Below are positions 18,020-27,231 of a stretch of 64,000 bases of DNA, in pieces (position 1 is the first letter of the stretch; each line of letters starts with the position of its first letter). A program made the translations under genes and the position numbers. This stretch comes from Nocardioides sambongensis (GTDB taxonomy: Bacteria > Actinomycetota > Actinomycetes > Propionibacteriales > Nocardioidaceae). Location of the stretch: positions 1,701,001-1,765,000 of the forward strand of contig NZ_CP041091.1 of assembly GCF_006494815.1 (NCBI RefSeq), written 5' to 3'. Below the pieces are notes generated by a model that saw only the letters and a program-made list of their open reading frames with translations, did not search any database and was not told where the DNA came from.

Positions 18020-19597
18020 ATGACCAGCATCGTGACCACGGCCGAGCGCGCGGACATCGCCCCCGAGGTGCAACGACTGGTCGACGAGTGGCTGACCACC
18101 TTCGGCGGCGAGGACGCGGACGTCGCCCACCTCCTGTGCGACCGACACGACCCCGAAGCGATCGCCTTCACCTTCATCGACGCCGACCTGAACGCGCACG
18201 ACCTCAGCTACGGCGAGCTCGCCGAGCGCTCCCGTCGGATGGCCGCGGTCCTGGCCGAGGAGGGCGTACGGCGTGGCGACCGCGTCCCGGTGCTGATGGG
18301 CAAGCGGCCCGAGCTGGTGGTCACCCTGGTGGCGATCTGGCGACTCGGCGCCGTGCACGTGCCGCTGTTCACCGCCTTCGCGACCGGGGCGATCCAGGTC
18401 CGGGTCGAGGGGTCGGGAGCCCGGCTCGTGATCACCGAGCCCGATCAGCGGGTGAAGCTGGACGCGCTGAGCGGCTTCAGCGTCCTGGAGGTCGGCACCG
18501 AGCTCGAGGCGCGCATCGCTGCGGCGACGCCGGTGACATCTTCCGTCGCGGTCGGCGCTGACGGCACCATGCTGCAGCTCTTCACCTCCGGCACCACCGG
18601 CAAGCCCAAGGGCGTCCCGGTGCCCGCGCGGGCGATGGCGGCCTTCCGCTGCTACGTCGAGCTCGGCATGGACGTCTCCGACGACGACGTCTTCTGGAAC
18701 GCCGCCGACCCCGGCTGGGCCTACGGGCTCTACTACGGGATCATCGGCCCGATGTCCGCCGGGCGGCGCAACCTGATGCTCGGCGCAGGGTTCACCCCCG
18801 AGTCGACCGTCGCCGTGATGCGCGCCTTCGGTGTCACCAACTTCGCCGGCGCCCCGACGATGTACCGCGCGATGAGCAAGAGCGGCCTGGTCGAGGGGAT
18901 CCGGCTGCGGCGCGCCTCCTCAGCGGGCGAACCGCTGACCCCGGACGTCGTCGCGTGGGCGCGCGAGCACCTCGACACCGAGGTGCGCGATCACTACGGC
19001 CAGACGGAGCTCGGCATGGTGATCAACAACCACTGGGCGGACGCGGTCCGCGAACCGCTGCGGGACGGGTCCATGGGCCGCCCCATGCCCGGCTACGCCG
19101 CCGGGATCGTCGACGGGCAGATCGCCATCGACGTCCCCAACAGCCCCCTGCTGTGGTTCACCGGCTACTCCGACGACCCGGTCAAGTCCGCTGAGCGGTT
19201 CACCCCCGACCACCGGTGGTACCTCACCGCGGACACCGGTCGCGTCGACGAGGACGGGTTCTTCTACTTCACCGCACGCGACGACGACGTGATCCTGGCC
19301 GCCGGCTATCGGATCGGGCCGTTCGACGTGGAGAGCGTGCTGATCACGCACGACGCCGTCGTGGACGTGGCGGTGGTCGGCCGGCCGGACCCCGAAGGCA
19401 TCCGCGGCGAGGTCGTCGAGGCGTTCGTCGTACTGGCCGACGGCGTCGACGGCGACCCCGACCTGGCGGCCGAGCTGCAGCGCCTGGTGCGCGACGGCTA
19501 CTCCAAGCACGCCTATCCGCGCACGGTCCACTTCGTCGACGCGCTGCCCAAGACGCCGAGCGGCAAGGTGCAGCGGTTCCTGCTGCGTCAGCCCTGA
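18020..19597 (+). CDS. AMP-forming acyl-CoA synthetase
   Basis: A 525-residue adenylate-forming enzyme that would activate a carboxylic acid to its CoA thioester. The P-loop-like motif LFTSGTTGKPKGV is at about residues 190-202, the aromatic motif NAADPGWAYGLYYG follows, then HYGQTELG (A5), TADTGRVDEDGF with the ATP-binding Asp, the hinge and DDVILAAGYRIGPFDVES, and the catalytic Lys in PKTPSGKVQRFLLRQ. It resembles acetyl/medium-chain acyl-CoA synthetases. AGGAGA precedes the ATG. Confidence 0.9.
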   Translation: MTSIVTTAERADIAPEVQRLVDEWLTTFGGEDADVAHLLCDRHDPEAIAFTFIDADLNAHDLSYGELAERSRRMAAVLAEEGVRRGDRVPVLMGKRPELVVTLVAIWRLGAVHVPLFTAFATGAIQVRVEGSGARLVITEPDQRVKLDALSGFSVLEVGTELEARIAAATPVTSSVAVGADGTMLQLFTSGTTGKPKGVPVPARAMAAFRCYVELGMDVSDDDVFWNAADPGWAYGLYYGIIGPMSAGRRNLMLGAGFTPESTVAVMRAFGVTNFAGAPTMYRAMSKSGLVEGIRLRRASSAGEPLTPDVVAWAREHLDTEVRDHYGQTELGMVINNHWADAVREPLRDGSMGRPMPGYAAGIVDGQIAIDVPNSPLLWFTGYSDDPVKSAERFTPDHRWYLTADTGRVDEDGFFYFTARDDDVILAAGYRIGPFDVESVLITHDAVVDVAVVGRPDPEGIRGEVVEAFVVLADGVDGDPDLAAELQRLVRDGYSKHAYPRTVHFVDALPKTPSGKVQRFLLRQP

Positions 19598-19602
19598 CCG
19601 CG

Positions 19603-19636
19603 ATCGGGTCCTGCCGGGGAGCCGGCAGGACCCGAT
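19603..19636. terminator. Bidirectional terminator hairpin
   Basis: A perfect 13-bp inverted repeat, ATCGGGTCCTGCC / GGCAGGACCCGAT, with an 8-nt loop. It sits between the convergent synthetase and LuxR genes. Confidence 0.85.
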
Positions 19637-19650
19637 GGGGTGCCGGCGGG

Positions 19651-20460
19651 TCAGGCGAGATAGCCGCGGCGGCGCGCTATCAGGCCCGCCTGGACGCGGT
19701 TCTTCGCCTCGAGCTTGGCCATCGCGGCCTTCAGGTACGACTTCACCGTGCCCTCGGTCAGGCCCAGCGCGACCCCGATCTCCGCGTTGCTCGCCCCGTC
19801 GGCCGCGCCGCCGACGACCTGCAGCTCACGCGGCGTGAGCGGGCAGTCGTCCGCGGGCTCGGGCCGCCCCTCGCCGAGCAGTCGGGCCAGACCCTCCCGG
19901 GTCGCCTCATCGGTCGTGGCCGACATCAGCGCTGCCAGTTCGGCGCGCACCGCCGGGTCCAGACCAGGCCCGGGCTCGGCATCCACCGCCCTGCGCTGCA
20001 TCTCGAGCTCGACCGAGAGGTCGTGCGCGAGCCGCGAGACGGCCGGGCGGAGACGCTCGCTGATGACGTTGCCGAAGTCGGCCAGGTCCCGCTCCGCCAG
20101 GTAGAGGACGGCGAGCGGCGGGCGGCCCGGCAGCGCCACCGGCATGCAGATGATCGAGCGCAGCCGTTCCGGGCTGACCGCGTGGTCGTAGCGCCGGGTG
20201 ATCCCACGCGCGGAGTGGTAGTCACTCACCGTGGCGGGCCGCAGCAATGCGAGCGCCTTGCCGCCGAGTCCCTCGCCCGCGCGCACCGTCAGGTTCGACA
20301 GCGAGTTGGTGAGCGTTCCGCGCAGGGTGGTGATCTGGAAACGCTGCTGGTCCGGATGGACCAGTCCGGCGAAGCCCACCGGGACGCCGGTGAGTCGGAG
20401 GGTGTCCGCGAGCCCGCGGTCCAGCACGGCGCCCGGACTCACAGTGGTGGCTGTCCCCAT
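19651..20460 (-). CDS. GAF-LuxR family transcriptional regulator
   Basis: A 269-residue protein. The N-terminal part (about 15-160) has a GAF fold with GEGLGGKALALLRPATVSDY and SIICMPVALPGRPPLAVLYL. The C-terminal LuxR/NarL helix-turn-helix is LTPRELQVVGGAADGASNAEIGVALGLTEGTVKSYLKAAMAKL, in parts, at about 205-260. It probably senses a small molecule and activates the nearby synthetase and MHS transporter genes through the shared CCCAC/GGGGGTA sites. It is divergent from the transporter. Confidence 0.85.
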   Translation of the reverse strand: MGTATTVSPGAVLDRGLADTLRLTGVPVGFAGLVHPDQQRFQITTLRGTLTNSLSNLTVRAGEGLGGKALALLRPATVSDYHSARGITRRYDHAVSPERLRSIICMPVALPGRPPLAVLYLAERDLADFGNVISERLRPAVSRLAHDLSVELEMQRRAVDAEPGPGLDPAVRAELAALMSATTDEATREGLARLLGEGRPEPADDCPLTPRELQVVGGAADGASNAEIGVALGLTEGTVKSYLKAAMAKLEAKNRVQAGLIARRRGYLA

Positions 20461-20532
20461 GACGGGCTCCTCTGGTCAGATCGGGTACGAGTATGGATCC
20501 CCGATCCTGCGCCCGAGTGATCGAGGTCACCA

Positions 20533-20549
20533 CCCTCCAAAGAGGGTAG
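20533..20549 (+). promoter_or_regulatory. CCCTC/GAGGG dyad upstream of the LuxR-type gene
   Basis: CCCTCCAAAGAGGGTA with flanks is a near-perfect inverted repeat 73 bases upstream of the regulator start. It ends in GGGTA like the two shared sites and could be an autoregulatory version. Confidence 0.35.
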
Positions 20550-20581
20550 GTCGCCGAGCGCCCACCCGTCGAACCGCCCCA

Positions 20582-20597
20582 CCCACTTCCGGGGGTA
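20582..20597 (+). promoter_or_regulatory. Shared regulatory motif upstream of the MHS transporter gene
   Basis: CCCACTTCCGGGGGTA, 74 bases before the transporter ATG. It has one mismatch to the site at 17926-17941. A further short match, TGGNCCACA, follows both sites (17973-17981 and 20612-20620). Confidence 0.6.
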
Positions 20598-20671
20598 GGC
20601 GAGATGTGTTCTGGGCCACAGCCTTTCCTCGAGCGGCGACCCGCCGCGCAGAGCAGATCGAGAGGCACCTG

Positions 20672-22018
20672 ATGACCACCATGTCGACGAGTCCAGTCGG
20701 ACCACCCCCCACAGAGACGCCGCAACCGACGATGCGTCGCGTCGCGATCGCCAGCTGCATCGGCACCACGATCGAGTACTACGACTTCTTCATCTACGGG
20801 ACTGCGGCGGCCCTGGTGTTCCCGACTGTCTTCTTCCCCGCCCTGGGATCCACAGCCGGCACCGTGGCCTCCTTCGCGACCTTCGCAGTCGCCTTCATCG
20901 CCCGTCCGATCGGCGCGATCCTCTTTGGTCACTACGGCGACCGCCTCGGGCGCAAGCGCACCCTGGTGAGCACGCTGCTGCTGATGGGGCTGACGACGGT
21001 CGCCATCGGTCTGTTGCCCACCGCCGCCGCGATCGGCGTGCTCGCTCCGATCGCACTGGTCGTGCTCCGCTTCCTGCAGGGGCTCGCCGTGGGCGGCGAA
21101 TGGGCAGGCGCCAACCTGCTGACGGCCGAATACGCACCGGCCGACAAGCGCGGTTTCTACGCCGTGTTCCCGCAACTCGGCCCCGCCCTCGCCTTCGCGC
21201 TCTCCAGCGCCACCTTCCTCGCCAGCGACGCGATCCTGGGCACCTCGGACTCCGCGTTCATGGACTACGGCTGGCGGATCCCCTTCATCGCCAGCGCGCT
21301 CATGGTCATCGTCGGGCTCTACATCCGGATGAACATCGAGGAGACACCGGCGTTCACCGCGGAGGTCGACGCCGCCACCCCTGCCGAGGGTCAGCGCCGT
21401 TCGATGCCCTTCGTGGACGTCGTGCGGCAGCAGCCGCTGGAGATCCTGCTCTCCGCCGGCCTGATGAGCGTGCTGTTCGGCTTCTTCTACATGGGCACCG
21501 CCTACCTGACCTCCTACGGCACCAACCCCGACGGTGCCGGGCTGGAGCGTTCGTTCGTGCTGCAGACCGGAATCGTGGGCGCACTCGCCCTCGGCGCCAC
21601 GACCGTGCTCGGCGGCATCTGGTCCGACCGAGTCGGCCGACGCCCTGTGATCGTGACCTCCGGGATCGCGGCGTTGATCTGGGCGCTCGCGCTGTTCCCG
21701 ATCCTCGACCTTGGCACTCCGCTGGCCTTCAGCGCGGGCGTCGTCGTCACGCTCTCGATCTTCGGCCTCGCCTTCGGTCCCGTCGGCGCCTACCTGCCGG
21801 AGCTCTTCGAGACGCGATTCCGCTACACCGGCGCCGGCGCGGGCTACAACCTGGGGGGCGTCATCGGTGGCGCTGTGCCACCGCTGATCGCGCCCGGACT
21901 GACCGATGCCTATGGCAGCATCGCCGTCGGCGTGATGCTCGCCGTGCTCGCGACGATCAGCATCGGATGCACAGTGGCGCTGGGCAGCCGGAGCCGGATG
22001 GCCCGAACCGACCTCTGA
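20672..22018 (+). CDS. MHS-family MFS transporter for an organic acid
   Basis: A 448-residue protein with about twelve transmembrane segments. It shows the family signatures TTIEYYDFFIYGTAAALVF after the N-terminus, the loop 2-3 motif GHYGDRLGRKRTL, RFLQGLAVGGEWAGA and GIWSDRVGRRPVIV in the second half. Members are proton symporters for shikimate, benzoate-like acids, proline/betaine or alpha-ketoglutarate. Here it probably imports the substrate of the adjoining acyl-CoA synthetase. The start is the first ATG of MTTMSTS; a second is four codons on. Confidence 0.9.
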   Translation: MTTMSTSPVGPPPTETPQPTMRRVAIASCIGTTIEYYDFFIYGTAAALVFPTVFFPALGSTAGTVASFATFAVAFIARPIGAILFGHYGDRLGRKRTLVSTLLLMGLTTVAIGLLPTAAAIGVLAPIALVVLRFLQGLAVGGEWAGANLLTAEYAPADKRGFYAVFPQLGPALAFALSSATFLASDAILGTSDSAFMDYGWRIPFIASALMVIVGLYIRMNIEETPAFTAEVDAATPAEGQRRSMPFVDVVRQQPLEILLSAGLMSVLFGFFYMGTAYLTSYGTNPDGAGLERSFVLQTGIVGALALGATTVLGGIWSDRVGRRPVIVTSGIAALIWALALFPILDLGTPLAFSAGVVVTLSIFGLAFGPVGAYLPELFETRFRYTGAGAGYNLGGVIGGAVPPLIAPGLTDAYGSIAVGVMLAVLATISIGCTVALGSRSRMARTDL

Positions 22019-22033
22019 CCACGCATGGACGAT

Positions 22034-22075
22034 CCTGCGGCAGAGGCGCGGGCTGTGCCGCACCTCTGCCGCAGG
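22034..22075 (+). terminator. Terminator hairpin after the MHS transporter gene
   Basis: Perfect 13-bp stem CCTGCGGCAGAGG / CCTCTGCCGCAGG with a 16-nt loop, 15 bases after the stop codon. Confidence 0.8.
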
Positions 22076-22115
22076 TCGGGTCGACAACGAACACCTTCAG
22101 CGATTGGCTTGAGCA

Positions 22116-23308
22116 GTGATGAACAATGCCAGTGCCCCAGCCGTCGGCACCGAGAAGAAACGATGGTCCCGGCGCAGGCGGATCGTGACCATCGCAGGGG
22201 TCGTGGCCGGGGCGCTCCTGATCGTGGGGACAACGGGCTTCTTCGTCGTCCGCCACTGGCTCACGTCCGAGTTCCCGCCCTCGACCTGGCGACCGCAGAA
22301 GCCGGCGAGTGGTACCGCGTCCAACCAGTCGGCGCGGTCGACGCCGAGGGCAAGCCGTACCACGCGAACGTCCGCGTGGGCTCGGAGAACAAGGTCATGG
22401 TGGTCTTCAGCGGGGGCGGAGTCAGCGTCGACGACTACACCGAGGCACGCCCTGCCACGGGCATCCTCTCCGACGGCTTCTACACCGTGATCGACGGTCT
22501 CGACCAGCTCGCCAGGACCGGCTTCGCCTCCGATGACAAGGCGAACCCGTTCAGAAACTGGACGGTTGTTCAGCTGCCCTACTCGACCGGAGACTTCCAC
22601 GCCGGGGCCGGTATCAACGAAGTGACGGGGCTGGACGGCGAACCCATGACCGTCCACCACGCCGGCTACACCAACCTCGAGCTCGTGCTCGACAGCGTGA
22701 AAGAGGTCACCGGTACTCCGAGCCAGCTCCTGATCACCGGCGGCTCAGCGGGCGGCTTCGGCGCGGCGATCAACGCCGACCGGGTGATGGACTTCTTTCC
22801 CGACACGCCCAACGTCACCACGATGGTCGACAGCTCGCTGCTGCTCTACGACTGGAACGCCGCCAGCAGGAACGTGTGGAAATCACCCGCGGAGATCTCG
22901 AACGTGCTGACCACCGATGACTTCACGCTCGACGCCCTGACGGCCCTGAAAGCGGACCGCCCCTCGGTCAAGGTCCTGTTCGCCAGCTCGATCAGAGACG
23001 AGTCCCTGGCACGGATGCAGTCCTACCTCGACGGCGGGGAGTTCGAGGTGACACCCCAGGATGGCGTGCAATATCAGGCCGACCTGACCCGGATGACGCA
23101 CCAACTCCAGGAGCAAGTACCGGAGATCGGCCTCTACATCTTCCAGGGCGAGACCGACGAGGACACCGGGCTGACCCAGCACACCATCGGCGACGACACC
23201 GCCGACAGGCTCGCCGGGAACATCACACCGATGGAGTGGGTCAGCGAGGCCGTCTCCGGCAACGTGACCAGCCACGGGCTCGAGCTGCTCGATCCACACG
23301 CAGCTTGA
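22116..23308 (+). CDS. Pectinacetylesterase/Notum-like membrane-anchored hydrolase, with one frameshift
   Basis: About 398 residues when one C is added in the runs at 22274-22280, joining TM-bearing MNNASAPAVGTEKKRWSRRR... to LDLATAEAGEWYRV. The N-terminus has a basic stretch and one transmembrane helix (about residues 25-47). The hydrolase part has FSGGGVSVDDY (oxyanion region), ITGGSAGGFGAAINAD with the nucleophile Ser, then a D/H region (FQGETDEDTG, NVTSHGLELL). The family deacylates esters on polysaccharides or proteins. The true substrate is unknown. Confidence 0.7.
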
Positions 23309-23398
23309 TGCCGCGAGAGCCTCGCCGCAGGAAGATTTCTGTCGGAGGTGGTTGGCAAGGTCGGGGCATCGACGTCGTCCAAGAGGTGGAGGGTGCGG

Positions 23399-24834
23399 AT
23401 GCTCCGGACCGGTGACCAGCCCACGGTTGCGTACGACGCCAGCCCGCCCGCCACCGAGACGCTGACCGCACCCACGGTGCTCGACCGCGTGCGATCGGCG
23501 AAGCAGGCCGAGGCCCGGGCGGCGCGCGAGACCCTGGTCGCGTGCGTGGACTGGGCCGCGATCCACTCCTCCGACACGATCGTCGGCCCCAGCGACACCT
23601 GGCACGAACAGGAGCTCCCCATGGGTGGGGAGGGCGCACCGGCGGTCGCGGAGTTCGCGGTCACCGAGCTCGCCGCCGCGCTCGGCGTCTCCACCGCCTC
23701 CGGCCGGGCATTCCTCTCCGACGCCATCGAGCTGCGCTACCGCCTGCCCCGCACCTACGCCCGCCTGGTGGCCGGCGAGGTGCTGGCCTGGCGCGCCCGC
23801 CGTATCGCGCACGCCACCTTGTGCCTGCCACCCGACGGCGCGACCTGGGTGGACCGGCAGGTCGCCCCGTTCGCCGACTCCATCGGCCCGGTCCAGCTCG
23901 ACCGGCTGATCGCCCAAGCCCTCGCGGCGTTCGACCCCGACCAGGCCGAGGAACGCCGCCTCGCCTCCCTACCCTCGCGCCACGTCGACATCCGCCTCCA
24001 CGACGCCGCCACCGGCCTCAACGCACTCAACAGCCTCAACAGCCTCAACGGACTCGTCTTCGTCGACGCCACCCTCGACCACGCCGACGCCACCGCACTC
24101 GAGGACACGATCGCCCAGATCGCCGAACAGCTCCGCCACGCAGGCTCACCCGACAGTCTCGACGAACGCCGCGCTACCGCACTGGGACTGCTCGCCCGCG
24201 GCGAGACCCACTCCCCACCGGGACCGCCACGACCGACGACCCAGCACCCGCACCGACGACTCCGACACCACCGACGCGGCAGATCCAGATCTACGTCCAC
24301 CTCCACGCCGACGCCGTCGGGCAGCTCGACACCACCCAATGGGCTGAAGTGGTCCACGGCCGCAAACCTGCAACGCTGATCGCGACCGACCAGGTCGCCG
24401 AGTGGTGCCAGACCCCCGGCACCAGCGTCCGGGTCACCCCGGTCATCGACACCCGCACCACCCTCACCGCACACGGCTACGCCATCCCACCACGGGTCCG
24501 AGAACAGATCCGGCTCCGCGACGGCGTCTGCGCCTTCCCCTACTGCGCCCGCCCCGCCGGGGCGGCCGACCTGGACCACATCCGCCCCTACTCCCCCGTC
24601 GACGGCGCCACACCAGCCGACCCCGGCGCACCGACCGACCACCGCATCCGCGGTGGACCGACCAGCTCGGCCAACCTGGCTCCGTTGTGTCGCGGCCACC
24701 ACCGCGCCAAGACCACCGGAGGCTGGACCTACACCCCCGGACCAGACCCCGGCCACTACTTCTGGCGAAGCCCCCACGGCCAGCACTTCCACACCCACGG
24801 CCACCAGACCTGGGACCTCACCCCCGCCGTCTGA
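23399..24834 (+). CDS. DUF222 / HNH endonuclease-domain protein, with one frameshift
   Basis: About 479 residues after adding one base near 24213-24222, which joins LLARGETHSP to TGTATTDDPAP and on to the HNH end. The N-terminal DUF222 region (about 20-270) is helical. The C-terminal HNH fold shows RDGVCAFPYCARPAGAADLDHIRPYSPVDG, in parts, and LAPLCRGHHRAKTTGGWTY. These proteins are abundant, often multicopy, in actinobacterial genomes, with unclear function and suspected mobility. Three Leu-Asn-Ser repeats (9-bp units) lie near 24020-24050. GGAGG precedes the ATG. Confidence 0.8.
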
Positions 24835-24883
24835 CCGGACCACGCGGCTGCACCTCGGCCCTCGCCAAATCGGGCGATTCCGG

Positions 24884-24915
24884 GCTCACCGGCACCGCCG
24901 TCTCCCCCGGTGAGC
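24884..24915 (+). terminator. Terminator hairpin after the HNH gene
   Basis: GCTCACCGG / CCGGTGAGC, a perfect 9-bp stem with a 14-nt loop, about 50 bases after the stop. Confidence 0.6.
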
Positions 24916-24976
24916 AAGGGTCGGTCACCCCAACCGTCCGAGCTCCGCCACGCTGGCGCGCCACGAGGGAGTCCCG

Positions 24977-25942
24977 ATGACCACACCCGTGATCCCCCAC
25001 CACCGCCGCGGACGGACCAGGACGGCCATCGCGGTGGTCACCGTGGTCGGTGCGCTGGCCTCGGTGCTGATCCTGGTCTCCGCCACATCGCCGGCAACAG
25101 CGTTGGCGACCGTCCGGTTCACCGATGCCGGCGGCACCGTCGCGTGCCGGATCGTCCCTGCCGGCGAGGGCACGGCCTACTACGACGAGGTGCGCTGCGA
25201 CCTGCTCACTGCGGCGACTCCGGTGGCACTTCCGCCGCGTCCGCCGGGGTGCCATCGGACGTGGGCGAAGTCCGCGACCATGATCAGGGACGACGTGCCG
25301 GCGTGGGGTGCCTGCGTCGGCGCGACCCTCGACTCCGGCAACGATCTCGAGCCTGGCACCCAGGTCAGCGGCGGGACGATCCACTGCACCGTGCTCGACC
25401 CGGGCGTCGCCTGCCGCGACACCAGCTCCAAGCGCGGTTTCCGGCTGACGCCGGCGACGCTGACCTATCTGCGACCACCGGCCAGGAGGACCATCAGCCC
25501 GTCCGGCATCGGAAAGGTCCGGATCGGCATGACCGTGAAGCGCGCCAAGCGGACCGGCCACCTCGGGAAGCCGGTCTGCGGCAACCCCCAGCTGAAACCG
25601 CGCTACGGGAGGAGCATCTACCTGACCTGGCACAAGCGGCGGCTGGCCAGCGTCCTCGCGAACGTCCACACCGACAGCCAGAGCACCCGCGGCGTCGGGG
25701 TCGGGTCGATGCTGCGCGACGTACGGGGGCGCTATCGCACCTCCGAGATCGTGCGCACCAAGGACCTGGTCGCCGGCGCCCGGGCGTACGTCGTCCGGGT
25801 CCGCGACAAGCGCGGCAGCCTGATCCTGCTCCTGGAGACACAGCACCCGAAGCAGCGGCCCTCAGCCAGTACCCCGGTCAAGGCGCTCTGGGTCACCCGC
25901 TCGTTCAGGCCCCGGCTCGGCTACGCGTTCGACGGCTGCTGA
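24977..25942 (+). CDS. Secreted protein of unknown function with a G-x-VRIGMT motif
   Basis: A 321-residue protein. An N-terminal signal region (about residues 17-43, GALASVLILVSATSPATA) is followed by a Cys-containing domain (Cys at VACRI, EVRCDL, PGCHRT, WGACVG, IHCTV, VACRD). Next comes a second domain that starts ISPSGIGKVRIGMTVKRAKRTG, in parts. The latter motif recurs in many actinobacterial exported proteins whose function is unknown. Paired cysteines suggest disulfides outside the cell. No catalytic motif is seen. Confidence 0.7.
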   Translation: MTTPVIPHHRRGRTRTAIAVVTVVGALASVLILVSATSPATALATVRFTDAGGTVACRIVPAGEGTAYYDEVRCDLLTAATPVALPPRPPGCHRTWAKSATMIRDDVPAWGACVGATLDSGNDLEPGTQVSGGTIHCTVLDPGVACRDTSSKRGFRLTPATLTYLRPPARRTISPSGIGKVRIGMTVKRAKRTGHLGKPVCGNPQLKPRYGRSIYLTWHKRRLASVLANVHTDSQSTRGVGVGSMLRDVRGRYRTSEIVRTKDLVAGARAYVVRVRDKRGSLILLLETQHPKQRPSASTPVKALWVTRSFRPRLGYAFDGC

Positions 25943-25946
25943 CGCC

Positions 25947-26516
25947 CTAGGTCCCCGGAGGGCCGTCCAGGATCGTCGGGACGTACTCGACGAGCTGGAT
26001 TTGTCCGTCGAACGTGCGACTGTCGACCATGTCCAGGCCGACGTCCGGATAGCCGTCGTAGATGCGCTCGGCACCGGTCGCACCGGTGATCACCGGGAAC
26101 ATCACCACCCGGAAGCGGTCGACCAGGCCGGCCTCCAAGAGCGAGCGGCAGAGGGTGAGGCTGCCGATGGTGCGCATCGAACGGTCGCCCTGGGACTTCA
26201 TCTCCCGGACGGCGGTGGCGGCGTCCCCGGCGACGAGCGTCGAGTTCTGCCACTCCAGCGGCCCGGTCAGCGTGCGCGAGAAGACCACCTTGTCCATGCC
26301 GCCCAGCACGTCGGTGCCCGGCTCGCCGTCCTCGGTGAACCCATGCATCAGCCGGTAGGTGGTGGCGCCCATCAGGACCAGGTGGTCGGCCTCGGGGCTC
26401 TCGCCCAGCCAGGCGAGATACTCCGGGCCCTCCAGTCCCCACCAGCCCGGCCACCCCTCGGCGGAGGCGTACCCGTCGAGCGAGGTGATGAAGTCGACGA
26501 CAAGCTCAGGCATCAT
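25947..26516 (-). CDS. Dihydrofolate-reductase-like (RibD C-terminal type) protein
   Basis: A 189-residue protein. The ATG pair at 26516/26513 with GGAG upstream is preferred over a longer frame. Motifs: VVDFITSLDGYASAEG at the start, LMGATTYRLMHGF, DKVVFSRTLTGPLEWQNS, and a GS-LCRSLLEAGLVDRFRVVMFPVITGAT end. These identify the YyaP/YwjB-like DHFR superfamily, NADPH-dependent reductases of unclear substrate. It is convergent with the secreted-protein gene, four bases apart. Confidence 0.8.
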   Translation of the reverse strand: MMPELVVDFITSLDGYASAEGWPGWWGLEGPEYLAWLGESPEADHLVLMGATTYRLMHGFTEDGEPGTDVLGGMDKVVFSRTLTGPLEWQNSTLVAGDAATAVREMKSQGDRSMRTIGSLTLCRSLLEAGLVDRFRVVMFPVITGATGAERIYDGYPDVGLDMVDSRTFDGQIQLVEYVPTILDGPPGT

Positions 26517-26599
26517 GCGCTCCGTTCGGTCGCGGTCCGGCCCTCGTCCGGACACGCTGATGCAGACCGGCAACGACCCGCGAACTCATCGCTCGCGAC

Positions 26600-27112
26600 T
26601 CAGTGGAGCAGGGTCTTCGCGGCGACCATGATGACCCCGAGCATCCCGGCTCCGAACGCCTCCCCCAACGACGCCGGCACCGTCCGGCCCGCGGCGCGGC
26701 CGCCGAGGAAGCCGACTCCCGCCAGCAGGACGACGGTGGCGTACAGCGCGATCCGCTCGGCGGCGAGCGTCCCGTCCGCGGCGGTGGCGGCGATCACGAA
26801 CACCACCATCGCCGGAACCCCGCCGAGGAGGACGCTGCTCTCCCCGCGGCCGCTGGTGAGGGTGCGGCGCAGCAGGTTGCGGTCGTCGCCGTGGAACTGG
26901 GCGGCAGCAGCGTGGACGTAGACGTGGGTGAGCCAGTAGGTGCCCAGGACGAAGGCCCAGGTCGCCACCACCCGACGGGTCGAGGAGTCGTGTCCGCCCG
27001 CGGCCACCAGGACGGCGGCGGTCACCACCGCGCCGTAGAGGAGGCCGCCGGCACCGGAGCGTGCGATCCAGGCCGAGAAGCGGGTACGCCTGAGGTCGCG
27101 GCTGTCGGTCAC
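26600..27112 (-). CDS. Four-helix membrane protein of unknown function
   Basis: A 170-residue protein with about four to five hydrophobic segments (about residues 24-40, 48-66, 98-113, 120-137, 150-167) and a basic N-terminus (SRDLRRTRFSAW). The motif YWLTHVYVHAAAAQFH lies in the second segment. No family is recognised with confidence. The GTG start has a TAGCCT box six bases upstream, so a leaderless transcript is likely. Confidence 0.65.
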   Translation of the reverse strand: MTDSRDLRRTRFSAWIARSGAGGLLYGAVVTAAVLVAAGGHDSSTRRVVATWAFVLGTYWLTHVYVHAAAAQFHGDDRNLLRRTLTSGRGESSVLLGGVPAMVVFVIAATAADGTLAAERIALYATVVLLAGVGFLGGRAAGRTVPASLGEAFGAGMLGVIMVAAKTLLH

Positions 27113-27118
27113 CGGCTC

Positions 27119-27124
27119 AGGCTA
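27119..27124 (-). promoter_or_regulatory. -10 box of a leaderless gene (27112)
   Basis: TAGCCT on the minus strand, six bases before the GTG at 27112. Confidence 0.5.
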
Positions 27125-27231
27125 GTGCGACCGCCCGGCGTCGCGATACGTCTCCCAGATGAGGGATGGCGCGGATGGCCACCGGGTCGTAGTGTGACGA
27201 ACCCGATCGGCCCCCATCCGGGAGGTACCCC

